From the NCBI RefSeq assembly GCF_030440595.1, contig NZ_CP047452.1, positions 1,240,001-1,304,000 on the forward strand: a DNA stretch of 64,000 bases. Reading direction: 5' to 3'. Of this stretch, positions 9,794 to 18,959 are shown in pieces. How positions within the stretch are numbered: position 1 is the first letter of the stretch; the number at the start of each line of letters is the position of its first letter. A program made the position numbers and the translations under genes. Source of the DNA: Corynebacterium glucuronolyticum DSM 44120 (GTDB taxonomy: Bacteria; Actinomycetota; Actinomycetes; Mycobacteriales; Mycobacteriaceae). The notes below the pieces were generated by a model. The model saw only the letters and a program-made list of their open reading frames with translations, ran no database searches and was not told the DNA's origin.

Positions 9794-9821
9794 CGGTTCC
9801 GCGCTTCGGCGTGTGACCGAT

Positions 9822-9827
9822 TAGACT
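9822..9827 (+). promoter_or_regulatory. -10 element TAGACT of the biotinyl-like gene
   Basis: TAGACT followed by TAGCGCC (7 nt) and ATG 9835, with no Shine-Dalgarno sequence; predicted leaderless start that also serves rsmD downstream. Confidence 0.55.
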
Positions 9828-9834
9828 TAGCGCC

Positions 9835-10056
9835 ATGGAAATTTGCGCACCATTTGCCGGTATCGTGCACTTCAGTGTGACCGAAGGACAGACCGTGAAG
9901 GTGGGGGACACACTCGCCTCTGTGGAAGCAGTCAAACTGGAGGCACCCATTGTCGCGCCGGGGCCCGGCGTCATCTCCTCGATTCACGTAGCGGATTACT
10001 CGGATGTGTCCGGTGGGGACGTGCTTCTGACCCTCAGCGAAGGCGAAGGTGCGTAG
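9835..10056 (+). CDS. Small stand-alone biotinyl/lipoyl-like carrier protein
   Basis: 73 residues forming one hammerhead domain: EICAPFAGIVHFSVTEGQTV, then the attachment-loop motif VEAVKLEAPIVAPGPG, then a mirrored second half. Carboxylase carriers usually have AMKM around the target Lys; here both Met are replaced (AVKL), so biotinylation or lipoylation is likely but not certain. Immediately abuts rsmD (stop TAG directly followed by ATG). No carboxylase subunit is nearby, so a partner would be encoded elsewhere. Confidence 0.65.
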   Translation: MEICAPFAGIVHFSVTEGQTVKVGDTLASVEAVKLEAPIVAPGPGVISSIHVADYSDVSGGDVLLTLSEGEGA

Positions 10057-10629
10057 ATGGCACGGATTATCGCTGGTCTAGCGCGCAGCAGGAAGCTAAA
10101 AGTTCCTGAGGAGGGTACGCGCCCTACGAGCGACCGTGCTAAAGAGGGGCTGTTTTCTTCCCTCGACGTGCGCTTCGGTTTCGCTCACCGACGTGTCCTC
10201 GACCTATTTGCAGGTTCCGGGGCTCTCGGCTTGGAAGCCGCATCACGAGGTGCGGAGATGGTCGTGCTCGTGGAGTCGAATCCCAAAGCCGCCGCCATCT
10301 GCCGAGACAATGCGAAAGCTGTCGGTATCAACGGTGTGTTTGTTGAAGAGACGAAGGCTTCTACCTATGTCGCTTCCGCGCCGCGGGAGCATTTCGATAT
10401 GGTGCTCGCTGATCCTCCCTATGATCTCGCACCTGAGACAGTCGACGAGATTGTAGAGGCACTTCGTCCATTGCTTCGTGACGAGGCAGTTGTCGTTTTT
10501 GAGCGTTCAACTGACTCGCCTGAGCCAACGTGGCCGGATGATTTCCACCCCACGACCCAGAAACTAAAGAAGCGGACGTACGGCACGACTCGTTTCGATA
10601 TGGCTGTGTACCACAAGACGGAAGGATAA
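10057..10629 (+). CDS. rsmD: 16S rRNA (guanine966-N2)-methyltransferase
   Basis: 190 residues. SAM-binding motif I VLDLFAGSGALGLEAASRGA and the catalytic motif IV ADPPYDL (NPPY-type) identify the RsmD family, which methylates G966 of 16S rRNA. N-terminal MARIIAGLARSRKLKVP is typical. Coupled to the preceding gene with no gap and followed after 8 nt by coaD, matching the conserved rsmD-coaD pair. Confidence 0.9.
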   Translation: MARIIAGLARSRKLKVPEEGTRPTSDRAKEGLFSSLDVRFGFAHRRVLDLFAGSGALGLEAASRGAEMVVLVESNPKAAAICRDNAKAVGINGVFVEETKASTYVASAPREHFDMVLADPPYDLAPETVDEIVEALRPLLRDEAVVVFERSTDSPEPTWPDDFHPTTQKLKKRTYGTTRFDMAVYHKTEG

Positions 10630-10637
10630 GCCGTTCT

Positions 10638-11117
10638 ATGACTACCGTGTGCTGCCCGGGGTCGTTCGACCCGGTGACACTTGGGCACCTGGACATCATA
10701 AAGAGAGCTGCGGCCCAGTTCGACCACGTCGTCGTTCTGGTTACGGTGAATAAGTCGAAGAAGGCGATGTTTACCCCAGAGGAGCGGATGAACCTGATCC
10801 GCGAGTGCGTTCACGAGCTCCCCAACGTGACCGTGGACCACTGGGAGGGGCTCCTCGTGGACTACACCACAACGCACGACATCACCGCGATGGTGAAAGG
10901 TTTGCGCTCAGGCCTGGACTACGAGTATGAAAAGCCGATGGCTCAGGCAAACAGCAAACTGACAGGTGTAGAGACGTTTTTTCTCTTGACTACGCCCGCT
11001 TACGGGTACATTTCCTCGTCAATTGCCAAGGAGGTAGCTCTTCTCGGTGGTGATGTGACAGGAATGCTTCCGGATAATGTTATCGCTGCGCTAGAGCGCA
11101 AACGCGGGGAGTTGTAG
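10638..11117 (+). CDS. coaD: Phosphopantetheine adenylyltransferase
   Basis: 159 residues, the normal length. Transfers AMP to 4'-phosphopantetheine, the penultimate CoA step (coaE later in the window is the last). Nucleotidyltransferase motif PGSFDPVTLGHLDII at residues 7-21 contains the (T/H)xGH signature; YGYISSSIAKEVALLGG is the C-terminal ISSS motif. GGAAGGA precedes the ATG. Confidence 0.95.
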   Translation: MTTVCCPGSFDPVTLGHLDIIKRAAAQFDHVVVLVTVNKSKKAMFTPEERMNLIRECVHELPNVTVDHWEGLLVDYTTTHDITAMVKGLRSGLDYEYEKPMAQANSKLTGVETFFLLTTPAYGYISSSIAKEVALLGGDVTGMLPDNVIAALERKRGEL

Positions 11118-11449
11118 GCTCAGCTACCATCCGCTGGGCGCGAAAAGATCGCTCAACACTACTCAGGTTGTTCTCGGTGGGGTGATGAACGCGAACCCAA
11201 ACGACTGCCGGGCGGGGGTGTCGTCCGGCGAGAGGGATGCCAACTGTCCCGCTCCGGGATGCGTCAGATGGGCCAGCAGGCGCACGAAGGCAGGTCAGCT
11301 CGCTGGGAATCGCACAACGCACAACCCCGCCCCATAGGTGCTAAACGCTGTGTGGCGGGGTTGTTGATGCGCGTGAAGCGGGGGAGACGAGAACCCTCTG
11401 ACTCCAGGGAGACGAAAGCCCTCTGAATCCTGCGCGTACGTGAGCGGAT
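11118..11449. other. Convergent intergenic gap coaD / amino-acid ABC operon
   Basis: No convincing gene. It holds an 11-bp perfect inverted repeat (11321-11331 with 11354-11364, loop 22 nt, no T-run), which may terminate one or both operons, and a 24-bp imperfect tandem duplication described separately. Confidence 0.5.
11382..11430. repeat. 24-bp imperfect tandem repeat, two copies
   Basis: Copies at 11382-11405 and 11407-11430 share GGGAGACGA, CCCTCTGA and a terminal TCC, differing at four positions. It lies just downstream of the minus-strand ABC transporter operon. Confidence 0.7.
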
Positions 11450-12214
11450 TTACTTCAAAAGGGTGGAGAGGAACTGCTGGGTCCGCTCGTGCTGTGGGTG
11501 GTCAATGACCTCGGAGGGGGAGCCCTTTTCAACGACTACTCCATCAGCCATGAACACGACCTGATCGGCCACCTCCCGGGCGAACCCCATTTCGTGGGTG
11601 ACGACGAGCATGGTCATGCCGTCGGCGGCGAGCTTCTTCATCACGTTGAGTACCTCACCTACGAGCTCGGGGTCGAGAGCTGAGGTCGGTTCGTCGAACA
11701 GCATCAGCTTCGGCTTCATCGCCACCGCGCGGGCGATCGCCACGCGCTGCTGCTGCCCTCCGGAAAGCTGAGCCGGGTAGGCCGTGGCCTTGTGGGCGAG
11801 ACCGACGATGTCGAGAAGCTCCATAGCTTGCTGCTTGGCCTCGTCCTCAGAAACACCCTTGACCACCATGGGCGCTTCCATGATATTTTCCACAGCGGTG
11901 CGGTGGGGGAACAGGTTGAAGTTCTGGAAAACCATACCGATGCCGGCACGCTGAGCGGCTGCTTCCTTCTCCGTGATCTCGTACAGGGTGCCGTTCTTTT
12001 CCTTGTAACCGATGATCTGCCCATCGATGTAGAGCCTGCCGGCGGTCACCTTTTCAAGGTGGTTGCAACAGCGGAGGAATGTGGACTTACCCGATCCCGA
12101 AGGACCGATAAGTGTGGTCACAGTGCCTGTGGGAACCTGCAGGTCAATACCCTTGAGCACGTGAAGGTTGCCAAAGTCCTTGACTACTTGCTGAGCGTCA
12201 ATCATTAAAGTCAT
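11450..12214 (-). CDS. Polar amino-acid ABC transporter, ATP-binding protein
   Basis: 254 residues. Walker [10 protein letters not shown] near 37-45, signature [14 protein letters not shown] near 145, Walker [15 protein letters not shown], switch His in VVTHEMGFA. The insert [13 protein letters not shown] before the Q-loop is typical of the GlnQ/ArtP amino-acid class. Last gene of a three-gene minus-strand operon (binding protein, permease, ATPase); substrate most likely a polar amino acid such as Glu, Gln, Arg or Cys, which cannot be resolved further. Confidence 0.9.
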   Translation of the reverse strand: MTLMIDAQQVVKDFGNLHVLKGIDLQVPTGTVTTLIGPSGSGKSTFLRCCNHLEKVTAGRLYIDGQIIGYKEKNGTLYEITEKEAAAQRAGIGMVFQNFNLFPHRTAVENIMEAPMVVKGVSEDEAKQQAMELLDIVGLAHKATAYPAQLSGGQQQRVAIARAVAMKPKLMLFDEPTSALDPELVGEVLNVMKKLAADGMTMLVVTHEMGFAREVADQVVFMADGVVVEKGSPSEVIDHPQHERTQQFLSTLLK

Positions 12215-12227
12215 GGTGCAGTTCCTT

Positions 12228-13127
12228 TTAGTCCTTGATAATCACGTTGCCAGGGAGTTTGCCTTCAGCATCTGCCAGGGCAGCGAGCTGGCGGGAGCTG
12301 AGCTCACGGGTTGCACCGCGCTCGTAGTACTTCTCCAGGTAGCTCTGGGCAATCATCAGTACGGAAGTAATGGCGATGTACCACGTTGCTGCAACGAGAA
12401 GGAGCGGCACCGGTTCAAACAGGGAGTAGGAGATATCCGTTGCCTTACCGTACAGCTCATAGGTGTACGGGACGGCGACCACGAGGGATGTGGTCTTCAG
12501 CATGGAGATTAGCTCGTTGCCCGTCGGGGGAATAATAATCCGCATGGCCTGCGGGAGCACAGTGCGCTTCATCGTCTGCCACCAGCTCATGCCCAGCGCC
12601 TTGGACGCTTCGTACTGGCCCTCAGGAACAGCCTGCAAACCTGCGCGGACGACCTCTGCCATGTAGGCGGCCTCATTGAGTCCGAGGCCGAGGCACGCGA
12701 GAAGGAACATATTGGAGAGGAAACCCTGAAGGTCGAACTCTGCGAATCCGAGATTGATTGTCTGGTAAATGGAGCCCAGAAGACCCCAGAAGACCAACTG
12801 CACGTAAATCGGTGTTCCACGGAAGATCCACAAGTAGATCCACGAAAGGCCACTGAGCACCGGGTTCGGGGACATTCGGAGCACAGCGAGGATCGCGCCG
12901 AGCACGACACCGATCACCATGGCGATAATAGTCAGCGCAATGGTGTGCAGTGACGCTATAGCGATGCGTTTATCCAGGAGGTACTGGAAGTACGTATCCC
13001 ACCCATACGCTTCGTTGCGCGCGGCGCTGAAGACGAACAGGGCGAAAAGGATGAGAAGAATAGTGGCGAACACCCACCGCCAGGGGCGCCGCAACGGTTT
13101 AGCTTCGATTGGTTTTGGTTCGTTCAT
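12228..13127 (-). CDS. Polar amino-acid ABC transporter, permease
   Basis: 299 residues. A hydrophilic N-terminus, then a signal-anchor-like segment near 18-36 ([20 protein letters not shown]), a long periplasmic-side loop, and five further hydrophobic segments with the EAA-loop [19 protein letters not shown] contacting the ATPase. HisM/GlnP family. 13 nt separate it from the ATPase gene and 9 nt from the binding-protein gene. Confidence 0.9.
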   Translation of the reverse strand: MNEPKPIEAKPLRRPWRWVFATILLILFALFVFSAARNEAYGWDTYFQYLLDKRIAIASLHTIALTIIAMVIGVVLGAILAVLRMSPNPVLSGLSWIYLWIFRGTPIYVQLVFWGLLGSIYQTINLGFAEFDLQGFLSNMFLLACLGLGLNEAAYMAEVVRAGLQAVPEGQYEASKALGMSWWQTMKRTVLPQAMRIIIPPTGNELISMLKTTSLVVAVPYTYELYGKATDISYSLFEPVPLLLVAATWYIAITSVLMIAQSYLEKYYERGATRELSSRQLAALADAEGKLPGNVIIKD

Positions 13128-13136
13128 TGCTTTTCC

Positions 13137-14069
13137 CTAGCTTTGCTGTGAATTCTTCGTTGTATGTGGGGCTGAAGCGAGTGGCTCGCCGTTGATCTTT
13201 GCCTCATCGATGAACGTATCGTTCAGATTCCATTGGCCCATGATTTGCTCGTAATAGCCGTTTTCAATGAGATATTCGAGAGCTTTGGCTAGTGCTGGGG
13301 CGAGATCGGAGCCCTTCTTCACTGGCCAGCCGTAGTAGGCAGCGTCGTAGATATCGCCAACAAGCTCCATCCGACCGCCAGCTCGCGCGACGGCGTAGGC
13401 ATTGACAGGTGCGTCAGCAGAGAAGGCATCGACACGGCCGAGCACAAGCGCGTTTGCTGCGGTATCGGAAGAGTCGTACGCCAGTTTGTGAATTGCGGGT
13501 TTGCCCTGGGTCACGCACTCCTCGGAGCGACGATCGACATCGTCGGTGTCGGAGACCGTACCGCGCTGGACGGCAACGGTGAGTCCGCAGGCGTTGTCCG
13601 GATCGACGTTACCGCCGGGCTGCTGGGACCACTGGATACCGGCAACGAGGTAGTCCACGAAGTCGTAGTTCTTTCGTCGCTCCTCGGAATCAGTAAAACC
13701 AGCCGCGCCGAATTCCACAGTGCCAGCACTGATCGCCGGGAGAATCATCGGAAACTCCTGCTCCACAGGCTTAGCCTCAAGCCCCATTACCTTAGCGACG
13801 GCCGCGGCCAAGTCGATATCGGAACCGATGATTTCACCGGCGGAATTCTTGAACTCCATGGGGGGAAACGGCGGGTTAGTTCCGTAGAGAAGGATGCCAT
13901 CTGCGGCGACCTCTTCTGGAACCATTGCGGCGATTTCGGGAACAGTCTCCACCTCAACGGGTGTCCAGCCCTCGGGGTGACCTCCCTCATCATTGACCAC
14001 GCATCCGGTAAGTGTGGTGGACATCGCGATGATGCCAGCCACTGCTGTACCTTTAACCCAACTTTTCAT
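13137..14069 (-). CDS. Polar amino-acid ABC transporter, substrate-binding lipoprotein
   Basis: 310 residues from the ATG at 14067-14069. Lipoprotein signal peptide MKSWVKGTAVAGII with lipobox LTGC near residue 23. The rest is a type II periplasmic binding fold (SBP_bac_3): GTNPPFPPMEFKNSAGEIIG, DIDLAAAVAKVMGL, VQRGTVSDT and YGWPVKKGSDLAPA. Anchored outside the membrane it delivers substrate to the permease. A second ATG two codons upstream is possible, but a -10-like TACAGT lies exactly 7 nt before the chosen one. Confidence 0.9.
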   Translation of the reverse strand: MKSWVKGTAVAGIIAMSTTLTGCVVNDEGGHPEGWTPVEVETVPEIAAMVPEEVAADGILLYGTNPPFPPMEFKNSAGEIIGSDIDLAAAVAKVMGLEAKPVEQEFPMILPAISAGTVEFGAAGFTDSEERRKNYDFVDYLVAGIQWSQQPGGNVDPDNACGLTVAVQRGTVSDTDDVDRRSEECVTQGKPAIHKLAYDSSDTAANALVLGRVDAFSADAPVNAYAVARAGGRMELVGDIYDAAYYGWPVKKGSDLAPALAKALEYLIENGYYEQIMGQWNLNDTFIDEAKINGEPLASAPHTTKNSQQS

Positions 14070-14076
14070 GCGCATA

Positions 14077-14082
14077 ACTGTA
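14077..14082 (-). promoter_or_regulatory. -10 element TACAGT of the amino-acid ABC operon
   Basis: Minus-strand TACAGT lies 7 nt before ATG 14069; no Shine-Dalgarno sequence precedes the start, so a leaderless operon message is predicted. Confidence 0.5.
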
Positions 14083-14291
14083 TCAAATGTTTATACATTT
14101 GCCAACTCTGCAGAAAATTGTGCCCTGAACAGCCTAGAGAGGTTATTTAGCGTGGCCCTCTTCGTAGTGAATATACGGTTGAGTGCAAGAAAATGTGTCG
14201 AAGTCACTGTTTCTGTTCGAACGTATGGCGACTTACACTATCTAGAGGAAAACATTGAGCGTGGACGCATAACGCGGAAAGGAATGTTGCT

Positions 14292-15275
14292 GTGGAAAGA
14301 TTCGTTGGATCTCTATCCTCTGCCGAGGGACGTAGTAAGGTGACGCTTGTGGCGATCCTCCTTGCAAGCCTGAGCATCCTTACTTTGGTCCTTGCGGGTT
14401 GTTCGGGGCCCACCGCAAGCGATTCTCACACATCTGAATCCTCAGCAACGTCCCGTTCTTCTGCCGGCGGGGAATTTCCTGTTTCGATCCCCAGCGACAC
14501 TGGCGGGGATGTGGCAGTCAAGGAGAAGCCCAACCGTATCGTGTCTCTCAGCGCCAGTGCTACCGAGACCCTGTACGCCATCGGTGCAGGGGATGCTGTG
14601 GTGGCGGCGGACAAGTATTCCACCTACCCAGAAGAAGCCCCAAACGAGGAGGGGCTAAGTGGGCGCAGCACGAATGCTGAGGCCTTGCTGACCTACGACC
14701 CGGATCTGGTCGTTGTGTCCTTCGATGCAGCAGAATTAGTGTCTGGGCTTACAGCGGTGGGCGTTCCTGTGCTTGTCATGCTGCCACCGACGACGGTGAA
14801 CGGTGCCTACGAACAAGTAGAAAGGCTCGGAGTGGCTACCGGCCACGCCGAGGAAGCGGACGCAGTCGCCGCTGATATGAAGGCGAAGATTAGCGACACC
14901 GTTGAAAAAGCAGCCAAGAAGGGCGAGGGTAAGACGTACTTTCACGAGGTGACCATCGACTATTACACAGTCTCGAACAACACGTTCTTAGGTGACGTGT
15001 ACGGCCAGTTCGGGCTCACTTCCATCGCGCCGGACGATGCCAGCGGTTACCCCCAGCTGACCGAAGAGTCCATCATTGCGTCCAACCCGGATTACATTTT
15101 CCTCGTCGACCACACGTCTGAGCAGCTTACGCCTGAACAGGTCGCTGCCCGTCCCGGCTGGCAGTCCATCACTGCGGTGAAAGAGGGGCGGATCATTCCG
15201 CTGGATGAGGATCTCGCCTCCCGCTGGGGTCCACGCCTTCCGGAGTTTGTTCAGCAGATCGCAGATAGCTTGTAA
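14292..15275 (+). CDS. Cobalamin/ferric-siderophore-type ABC binding lipoprotein
   Basis: 327 residues from GTG 14292, with GGAAAGGA 8 nt upstream. Membrane-anchoring signal segment with lipobox LAGC near residue 36, then a Ser-rich linker and a Peripla_BP_2 (type III) domain: RIVSLSASATETLYAIGAGD, YDPDLVVVSF and ASNPDYIFLVDH. The SLSASATE start and STYPEEAP stretch resemble BtuF (vitamin B12) more than siderophore binders, but the ligand is not decided by sequence. First gene of a four-gene operon. Confidence 0.85.
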   Translation: MERFVGSLSSAEGRSKVTLVAILLASLSILTLVLAGCSGPTASDSHTSESSATSRSSAGGEFPVSIPSDTGGDVAVKEKPNRIVSLSASATETLYAIGAGDAVVAADKYSTYPEEAPNEEGLSGRSTNAEALLTYDPDLVVVSFDAAELVSGLTAVGVPVLVMLPPTTVNGAYEQVERLGVATGHAEEADAVAADMKAKISDTVEKAAKKGEGKTYFHEVTIDYYTVSNNTFLGDVYGQFGLTSIAPDDASGYPQLTEESIIASNPDYIFLVDHTSEQLTPEQVAARPGWQSITAVKEGRIIPLDEDLASRWGPRLPEFVQQIADSL

Positions 15276-15349
15276 GTAGAGCTCATCGTGCAGGTACTAT
15301 CCGGCCTGTCCCGCATTTTATCGAGTCGATTTCCGGTGCGACCGACGCG

Positions 15350-15385
15350 CGTCTAGAGATCAGAGACGTGCGCCTAGAGATCAGA
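15350..15385. repeat. 15-bp direct repeat, 21-bp spacing, before the permease gene
   Basis: CGTCTAGAGATCAGA at 15350-15364 and CGCCTAGAGATCAGA at 15371-15385 differ by one base and are two helical turns apart. The second copy ends directly at ATG 15386, so it overlaps the possible permease start. Confidence 0.7.
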
Positions 15386-16462
15386 ATGGAACTGGGCGAG
15401 GGGTTGATTGATGCGGTGCACGGGGCGGTGAGCATTGCAGCGAAGGAAGAACAGGTAACCTCACATATCGTGCGAACTCGCAAGGTTTTGGTTATGGCGG
15501 TGGCAGTGGTGCTGCTGTGTATAGCAGCTATTGCTGCCACCTCTTCTGGTGCCCTCGGGATCGGGTTTGGCGATCTCGTATCCCATGTGACGGGGGCGGC
15601 TGCCCTCAACGAGAGGGACCTCGCGGTGATCACTCAGATCCGTCTTCCACGCGTGGTCAATGCCCTTATCGTCGGGGCTACACTCGCAGTTTCCGGTGCT
15701 GTGTTTCAAACACTATTCCGCAACCCTTTGGCGGATCCCTACTTCTTGGGTGTATCTTCGGGTGCCAGCCTGGGCGTTACCGCTGCGATGATGGCGGGGG
15801 CATCCAGCGCCGGTGTGATTCCTGCAGCGTTCGTCGGTGGTATGGCGGCGGTTGGCATCGCCTTCTTGGTTGCCACAGGCGCCGGTTCACACCCGACAGT
15901 GATCGTCCTCGCAGGGGTAGCCGTGTCGGCTTTCGCTGGCGCAGTGCAAAGCTACCTGCAAATTCGGGACTTGAAAAAGTTAGAGGGGGTCTACGTTTGG
16001 TTGCTCGGTAACCTTGGGCGAGCCGGTTGGAAAGACATCGCCACTGTTTTGTGCGTTGTTGTTCCCTGCTGGTGTGCCATTCTCGCGGCAAGCAAGGCGC
16101 TGGATGTCCTGACATTGGGGGAAGCCGAAGCCCAGACTCTCGGGATAAACGTCCAGCTTGCGCGAGTAGTGCTCATTGCAGTGGCGACGCTAGCAACGTC
16201 GGCAGTTGTCAGCATCTCCGGCCTCATCGGGTTCGTGGGAATTGTGGTGCCACACATGTTGCGCCTCATGGTTGGTCCGGGACACGGGTTCCTGTTGCCA
16301 TTAACTATTGTGGCTGGCGCTGGATTTCTGCTTGCCGCTGACACGATTGCGCGGAGCATTCTCGCGCCACAGGAACTGCCCGTTGGCGTGGTCACAGCCT
16401 TTATTGGTGCACCATTTTTCCTTTTCCTACTGATCAAGGCTGCGCGTGGGGGAGTCAGGTGA
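15368..16462 (+). CDS. Cobalamin/iron ABC transporter permease (FecCD family)
   Basis: 364 residues in the longest form. About ten hydrophobic segments with the family motifs RLPRVVNALIVGATLAVSGA, FRNPLADPYFLGVSSGASLG, LGEAEAQTLGI (coupling to the ATPase) and GFVGIVVPHMLRL. The first about 35 residues are charged and extend beyond usual family length, so the true start may be ATG 15386 or one of the GTG codons at 15416 or 15428; no clear ribosome binding site decides it. Stop overlaps the ATPase start. Confidence 0.85.
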   Translation: MRLEIRMELGEGLIDAVHGAVSIAAKEEQVTSHIVRTRKVLVMAVAVVLLCIAAIAATSSGALGIGFGDLVSHVTGAAALNERDLAVITQIRLPRVVNALIVGATLAVSGAVFQTLFRNPLADPYFLGVSSGASLGVTAAMMAGASSAGVIPAAFVGGMAAVGIAFLVATGAGSHPTVIVLAGVAVSAFAGAVQSYLQIRDLKKLEGVYVWLLGNLGRAGWKDIATVLCVVVPCWCAILAASKALDVLTLGEAEAQTLGINVQLARVVLIAVATLATSAVVSISGLIGFVGIVVPHMLRLMVGPGHGFLLPLTIVAGAGFLLAADTIARSILAPQELPVGVVTAFIGAPFFLFLLIKAARGGVR

Positions 16463-17286
16463 TGAGTGAGAATGCCATTGTGGTCGAGGATCTTGTTGTC
16501 CGCTATCGCGGTTCGTCGGAGCCGAGCCTTGCTGATCTTACGTTGACTGTCCCCGCGGGGGAGTGGCTTACAGTTATCGGGCCCAACGGATCCGGGAAAA
16601 CTACGTTTATCTCTGCTCTGTGCGGGCTCGTACCTTTCACAGGTGCTGTGCGCGTCGCGGGGTTAGTCCCGAGGAAGGCGCGTGCACGGGATTTTGCCCG
16701 CAAAGTTGCGCTTTTGCCACAGCAGCCTGTGGTTCCAGCAGGAATGACAGTGCGCGAGTATGTCCGTTTGGGGCGCTACCCGCATTCCACCACGCGTGCG
16801 TACGACAACGACATCGTGGCTCGCACGCTCAACCAACTGGGAATCAATTCCCTTGCAGCGAGGGACGTAGCAAATCTCAGCGGTGGCCAGCAACAGATTG
16901 TGGCTTTGGCACGGGCGTTCACCCAAGAGCCGGAAGTTCTCCTCCTGGATGAGCCGACAAGCGCCTTGGATATTGGCCACGCACAGCACGTCCTGGAGTT
17001 GGTGGATAAGACGCGGGTGGAACGTTCACTGTCTGATCAGGGACCGGACGCGCGCAGGCTAACAGTGATTGCCACCGTTCATGATCTTCCGCTGGCTGCC
17101 CAATATGGAGACCGCCTAGCGCTCATCGCAAAAGGTCGACTGCAAAAGGTGGGCTCTGCAGAAGAGATCCTCACAGAGGAGACGATCTCGCGCGAGTACG
17201 GTGCGACTGTCGCCGTTTCCGAAATAGCAGGGCGACCCGCAATTATTCCCGTACGTCGAAATAGTAAAGGAAACACCATTGACTAA
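16462..17286 (+). CDS. Cobalamin/iron ABC transporter ATPase
   Basis: 274 residues. Walker A GPNGSGKTT near 37-45, signature LSGGQQQIVALARAF, Walker [14 protein letters not shown], switch His in IATVHDLPLA: a BtuD/FepC-type subunit. ATG 16462 overlaps the permease TGA (TGATG) and follows GGGGGAG. A short hydrophilic insert near residue 195 (EDKTRVERSLSDQGPD region) is longer than in most relatives. Confidence 0.9.
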   Translation: MSENAIVVEDLVVRYRGSSEPSLADLTLTVPAGEWLTVIGPNGSGKTTFISALCGLVPFTGAVRVAGLVPRKARARDFARKVALLPQQPVVPAGMTVREYVRLGRYPHSTTRAYDNDIVARTLNQLGINSLAARDVANLSGGQQQIVALARAFTQEPEVLLLDEPTSALDIGHAQHVLELVDKTRVERSLSDQGPDARRLTVIATVHDLPLAAQYGDRLALIAKGRLQKVGSAEEILTEETISREYGATVAVSEIAGRPAIIPVRRNSKGNTID

Positions 17287-18655
17287 TGCATCGGCCGGGC
17301 TGTCAGCCTACGATCAGCTCGATTCGCGCCCGCTCACTCGTCACCAAAAGTCCCTCATCGGACTCGTTGTTGTCGGCAATCTGGCCGAATATTTCGACAT
17401 GTTTCTCATCGGCTTCGTCGTCGCCCTTCTTACCGGGCCATGGGAGTTGACGGGGATGGAAGCCGGGTACATCCTTGCGTGCGCAGGCCTCGGCAACGTG
17501 CTCGGCGCGATCGTGTGGGGGAGGCTAGCCGATTCCCTCGGACGTAAACGCTCCTACATGTGGTGCGTTATTCTATTTGTCACCTGTACGGGGCTCACGC
17601 TCGTCGTTCCCGATCATGGTTGGGCTCTTCTCGGTCTGTTGCGTATCGGTGTGGGCATCGGTGTCGGCGGGCTGAATATCTCGTCCATTCCGTACATTCA
17701 GGAATTTGTCCCAACTTCAAAACGAGGGCTTCTTGCCGGTCTTGGCAGTATTTTTATCCCGGCGGGTCTGTTTCTCGGTTCCGTGGCGCAGAAAGCCGCT
17801 GGTGAAGACTGGAGAATCCTCATCGTCCTTGGATGCATCCCCATCTTCCTCCTGTTCTGGCTCGCCCGGGTTCCTGAGTCGCCGCGTTATCTGCATATGC
17901 GTGGCAGGGTTCATGAGGCCCGGGGTGCTCTTGCGTGGGCGATGGAAATCGATGTTGCGGAGGTCGGTTACCTACCGCCGATCTCGACTGACTCCCCCGC
18001 ACGCCCTGCACAAAAGCGTGCACAGGCCGGTTCCTACAGACTCCTGCTCTCCAAGCACTGGTTCTCGCTCATCCTGGTGGTGCTGGGCACGTTCTCGTTT
18101 ATCCTCGGAGCGACGACTGTCCAATCCTGGGGGCAGACGCTCTTGAAAGACGGGTTCGGCTATTCGGTGGGCACGATTGCCTCGATGTTTATGCTCGCAT
18201 CGTTCCTGGATATCCTCGGGCGTCTTGGTGCCGCCTACCTCGCCGATATCATCGGTCGCAAGCTCGTTCTCTTTATCTGGGGGCTTATCGCCACCGGTGG
18301 CTGTGTACTCGCTGCGCTTTCCGACGCTCCGGGGGACGGCCCTCAGTTCTTCGTTGCGGTGAGTATCATCCTCATGTTCGGCGATGGGGCTTTCGGTATC
18401 CTCAACTCCCACGGTGCCGAGCAGTTTCCCACGCCCATCCGTTCAACGGGGCTTGGTCTTGGATACGGTCTCGGCGCGACCGCCAAGATCGTGGGGCCCG
18501 CACTTCTCGGCTGGCTTATCGGAAGCCAGGCAGTCGCCGGCGACATGACTCTGAGCGTGATTAGACCGGCCTTCACCTTCTACGGCGCGTGTCTATTTAT
18601 CGGTGCGATAACGTACCTGTTTACCAAGGAAAAGAAGGGAATACGCTTGGATTAA
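17279..18655 (+). CDS. MFS transporter, sugar/organic-acid porter type
   Basis: 458 residues with about 12 membrane segments. Loop 2-3 motif GRLADSLGRKRSY, DMFLIGFVVALLT in helix 1 and VPESPRYLHMRGR after helix 6 place it with the sugar-porter / aromatic-acid-H+ symporter group (for example NiaP- or AraE-like). Start TTG 17279 follows AAAGG by about 8 nt and overlaps the ATPase gene by 8 nt, so it is part of the operon. Substrate unknown; co-transcription with a B12/iron-type importer suggests linked nutrition or efflux but proves nothing. Confidence 0.75.
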   Translation: MTNASAGLSAYDQLDSRPLTRHQKSLIGLVVVGNLAEYFDMFLIGFVVALLTGPWELTGMEAGYILACAGLGNVLGAIVWGRLADSLGRKRSYMWCVILFVTCTGLTLVVPDHGWALLGLLRIGVGIGVGGLNISSIPYIQEFVPTSKRGLLAGLGSIFIPAGLFLGSVAQKAAGEDWRILIVLGCIPIFLLFWLARVPESPRYLHMRGRVHEARGALAWAMEIDVAEVGYLPPISTDSPARPAQKRAQAGSYRLLLSKHWFSLILVVLGTFSFILGATTVQSWGQTLLKDGFGYSVGTIASMFMLASFLDILGRLGAAYLADIIGRKLVLFIWGLIATGGCVLAALSDAPGDGPQFFVAVSIILMFGDGAFGILNSHGAEQFPTPIRSTGLGLGYGLGATAKIVGPALLGWLIGSQAVAGDMTLSVIRPAFTFYGACLFIGAITYLFTKEKKGIRLD

Positions 18656-18739
18656 CCAGCGACCGTCATCGATCCCTTAACCCCTAATGAGACTGTTGGC
18701 ACCTCTTAGCTTCTTAACCCGGTGCCCCAGGTACGACGT

Positions 18740-18780
18740 AAAAAGAGACCACCTGATTCGTAGGAACCAAGTGGTCTCTT
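18740..18780 (-). terminator. Terminator of tRNA-Leu
   Basis: AAGAGACCAC (18743-18752) pairs perfectly with GTGGTCTCTT (18771-18780). On the minus strand the hairpin is followed by a run of T, just downstream of the tRNA 3' end. Confidence 0.85.
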
Positions 18781-18789
18781 CGTGCGATG

Positions 18790-18873
18790 TGCCGACACCG
18801 GGAGTCGAACCCGGACGCCCGCAAGGGCGCTGCATTTTGAGTGCAGTGCGTCTGCCAATTCCGCCATGTCGGC
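18790..18873 (-). tRNA. tRNA-Leu (anticodon CAA)
   Basis: 84-nt class II tRNA read on the minus strand. Acceptor stem GCCGACA/TGTCGGC with discriminator A, D-arm with GGCAGACGC, anticodon stem CTGCA/TGCAG with loop CTCAAAA (anticodon CAA, reads UUG), a long variable arm GCGCCCTTGCGGGCG, and T-arm GGTTCGACTCC. CCA is not encoded. Confidence 0.95.
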
Positions 18874-18959
18874 CTCGAGGAAATATACTAAACCACAAAC
18901 CACGGCTAAAGGAAATCGCTAGTACGTGCGCACAGTGGCGCCGAGGAGGACTGCAGCAC

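Noticed and set aside
14076..14291. Cobalamin riboswitch or DtxR box before the B12/iron-type importer
   Set aside because: No B12-box-like core was recognised, and the AGGTTATTTAGC stretch matches a DtxR box too poorly to call.
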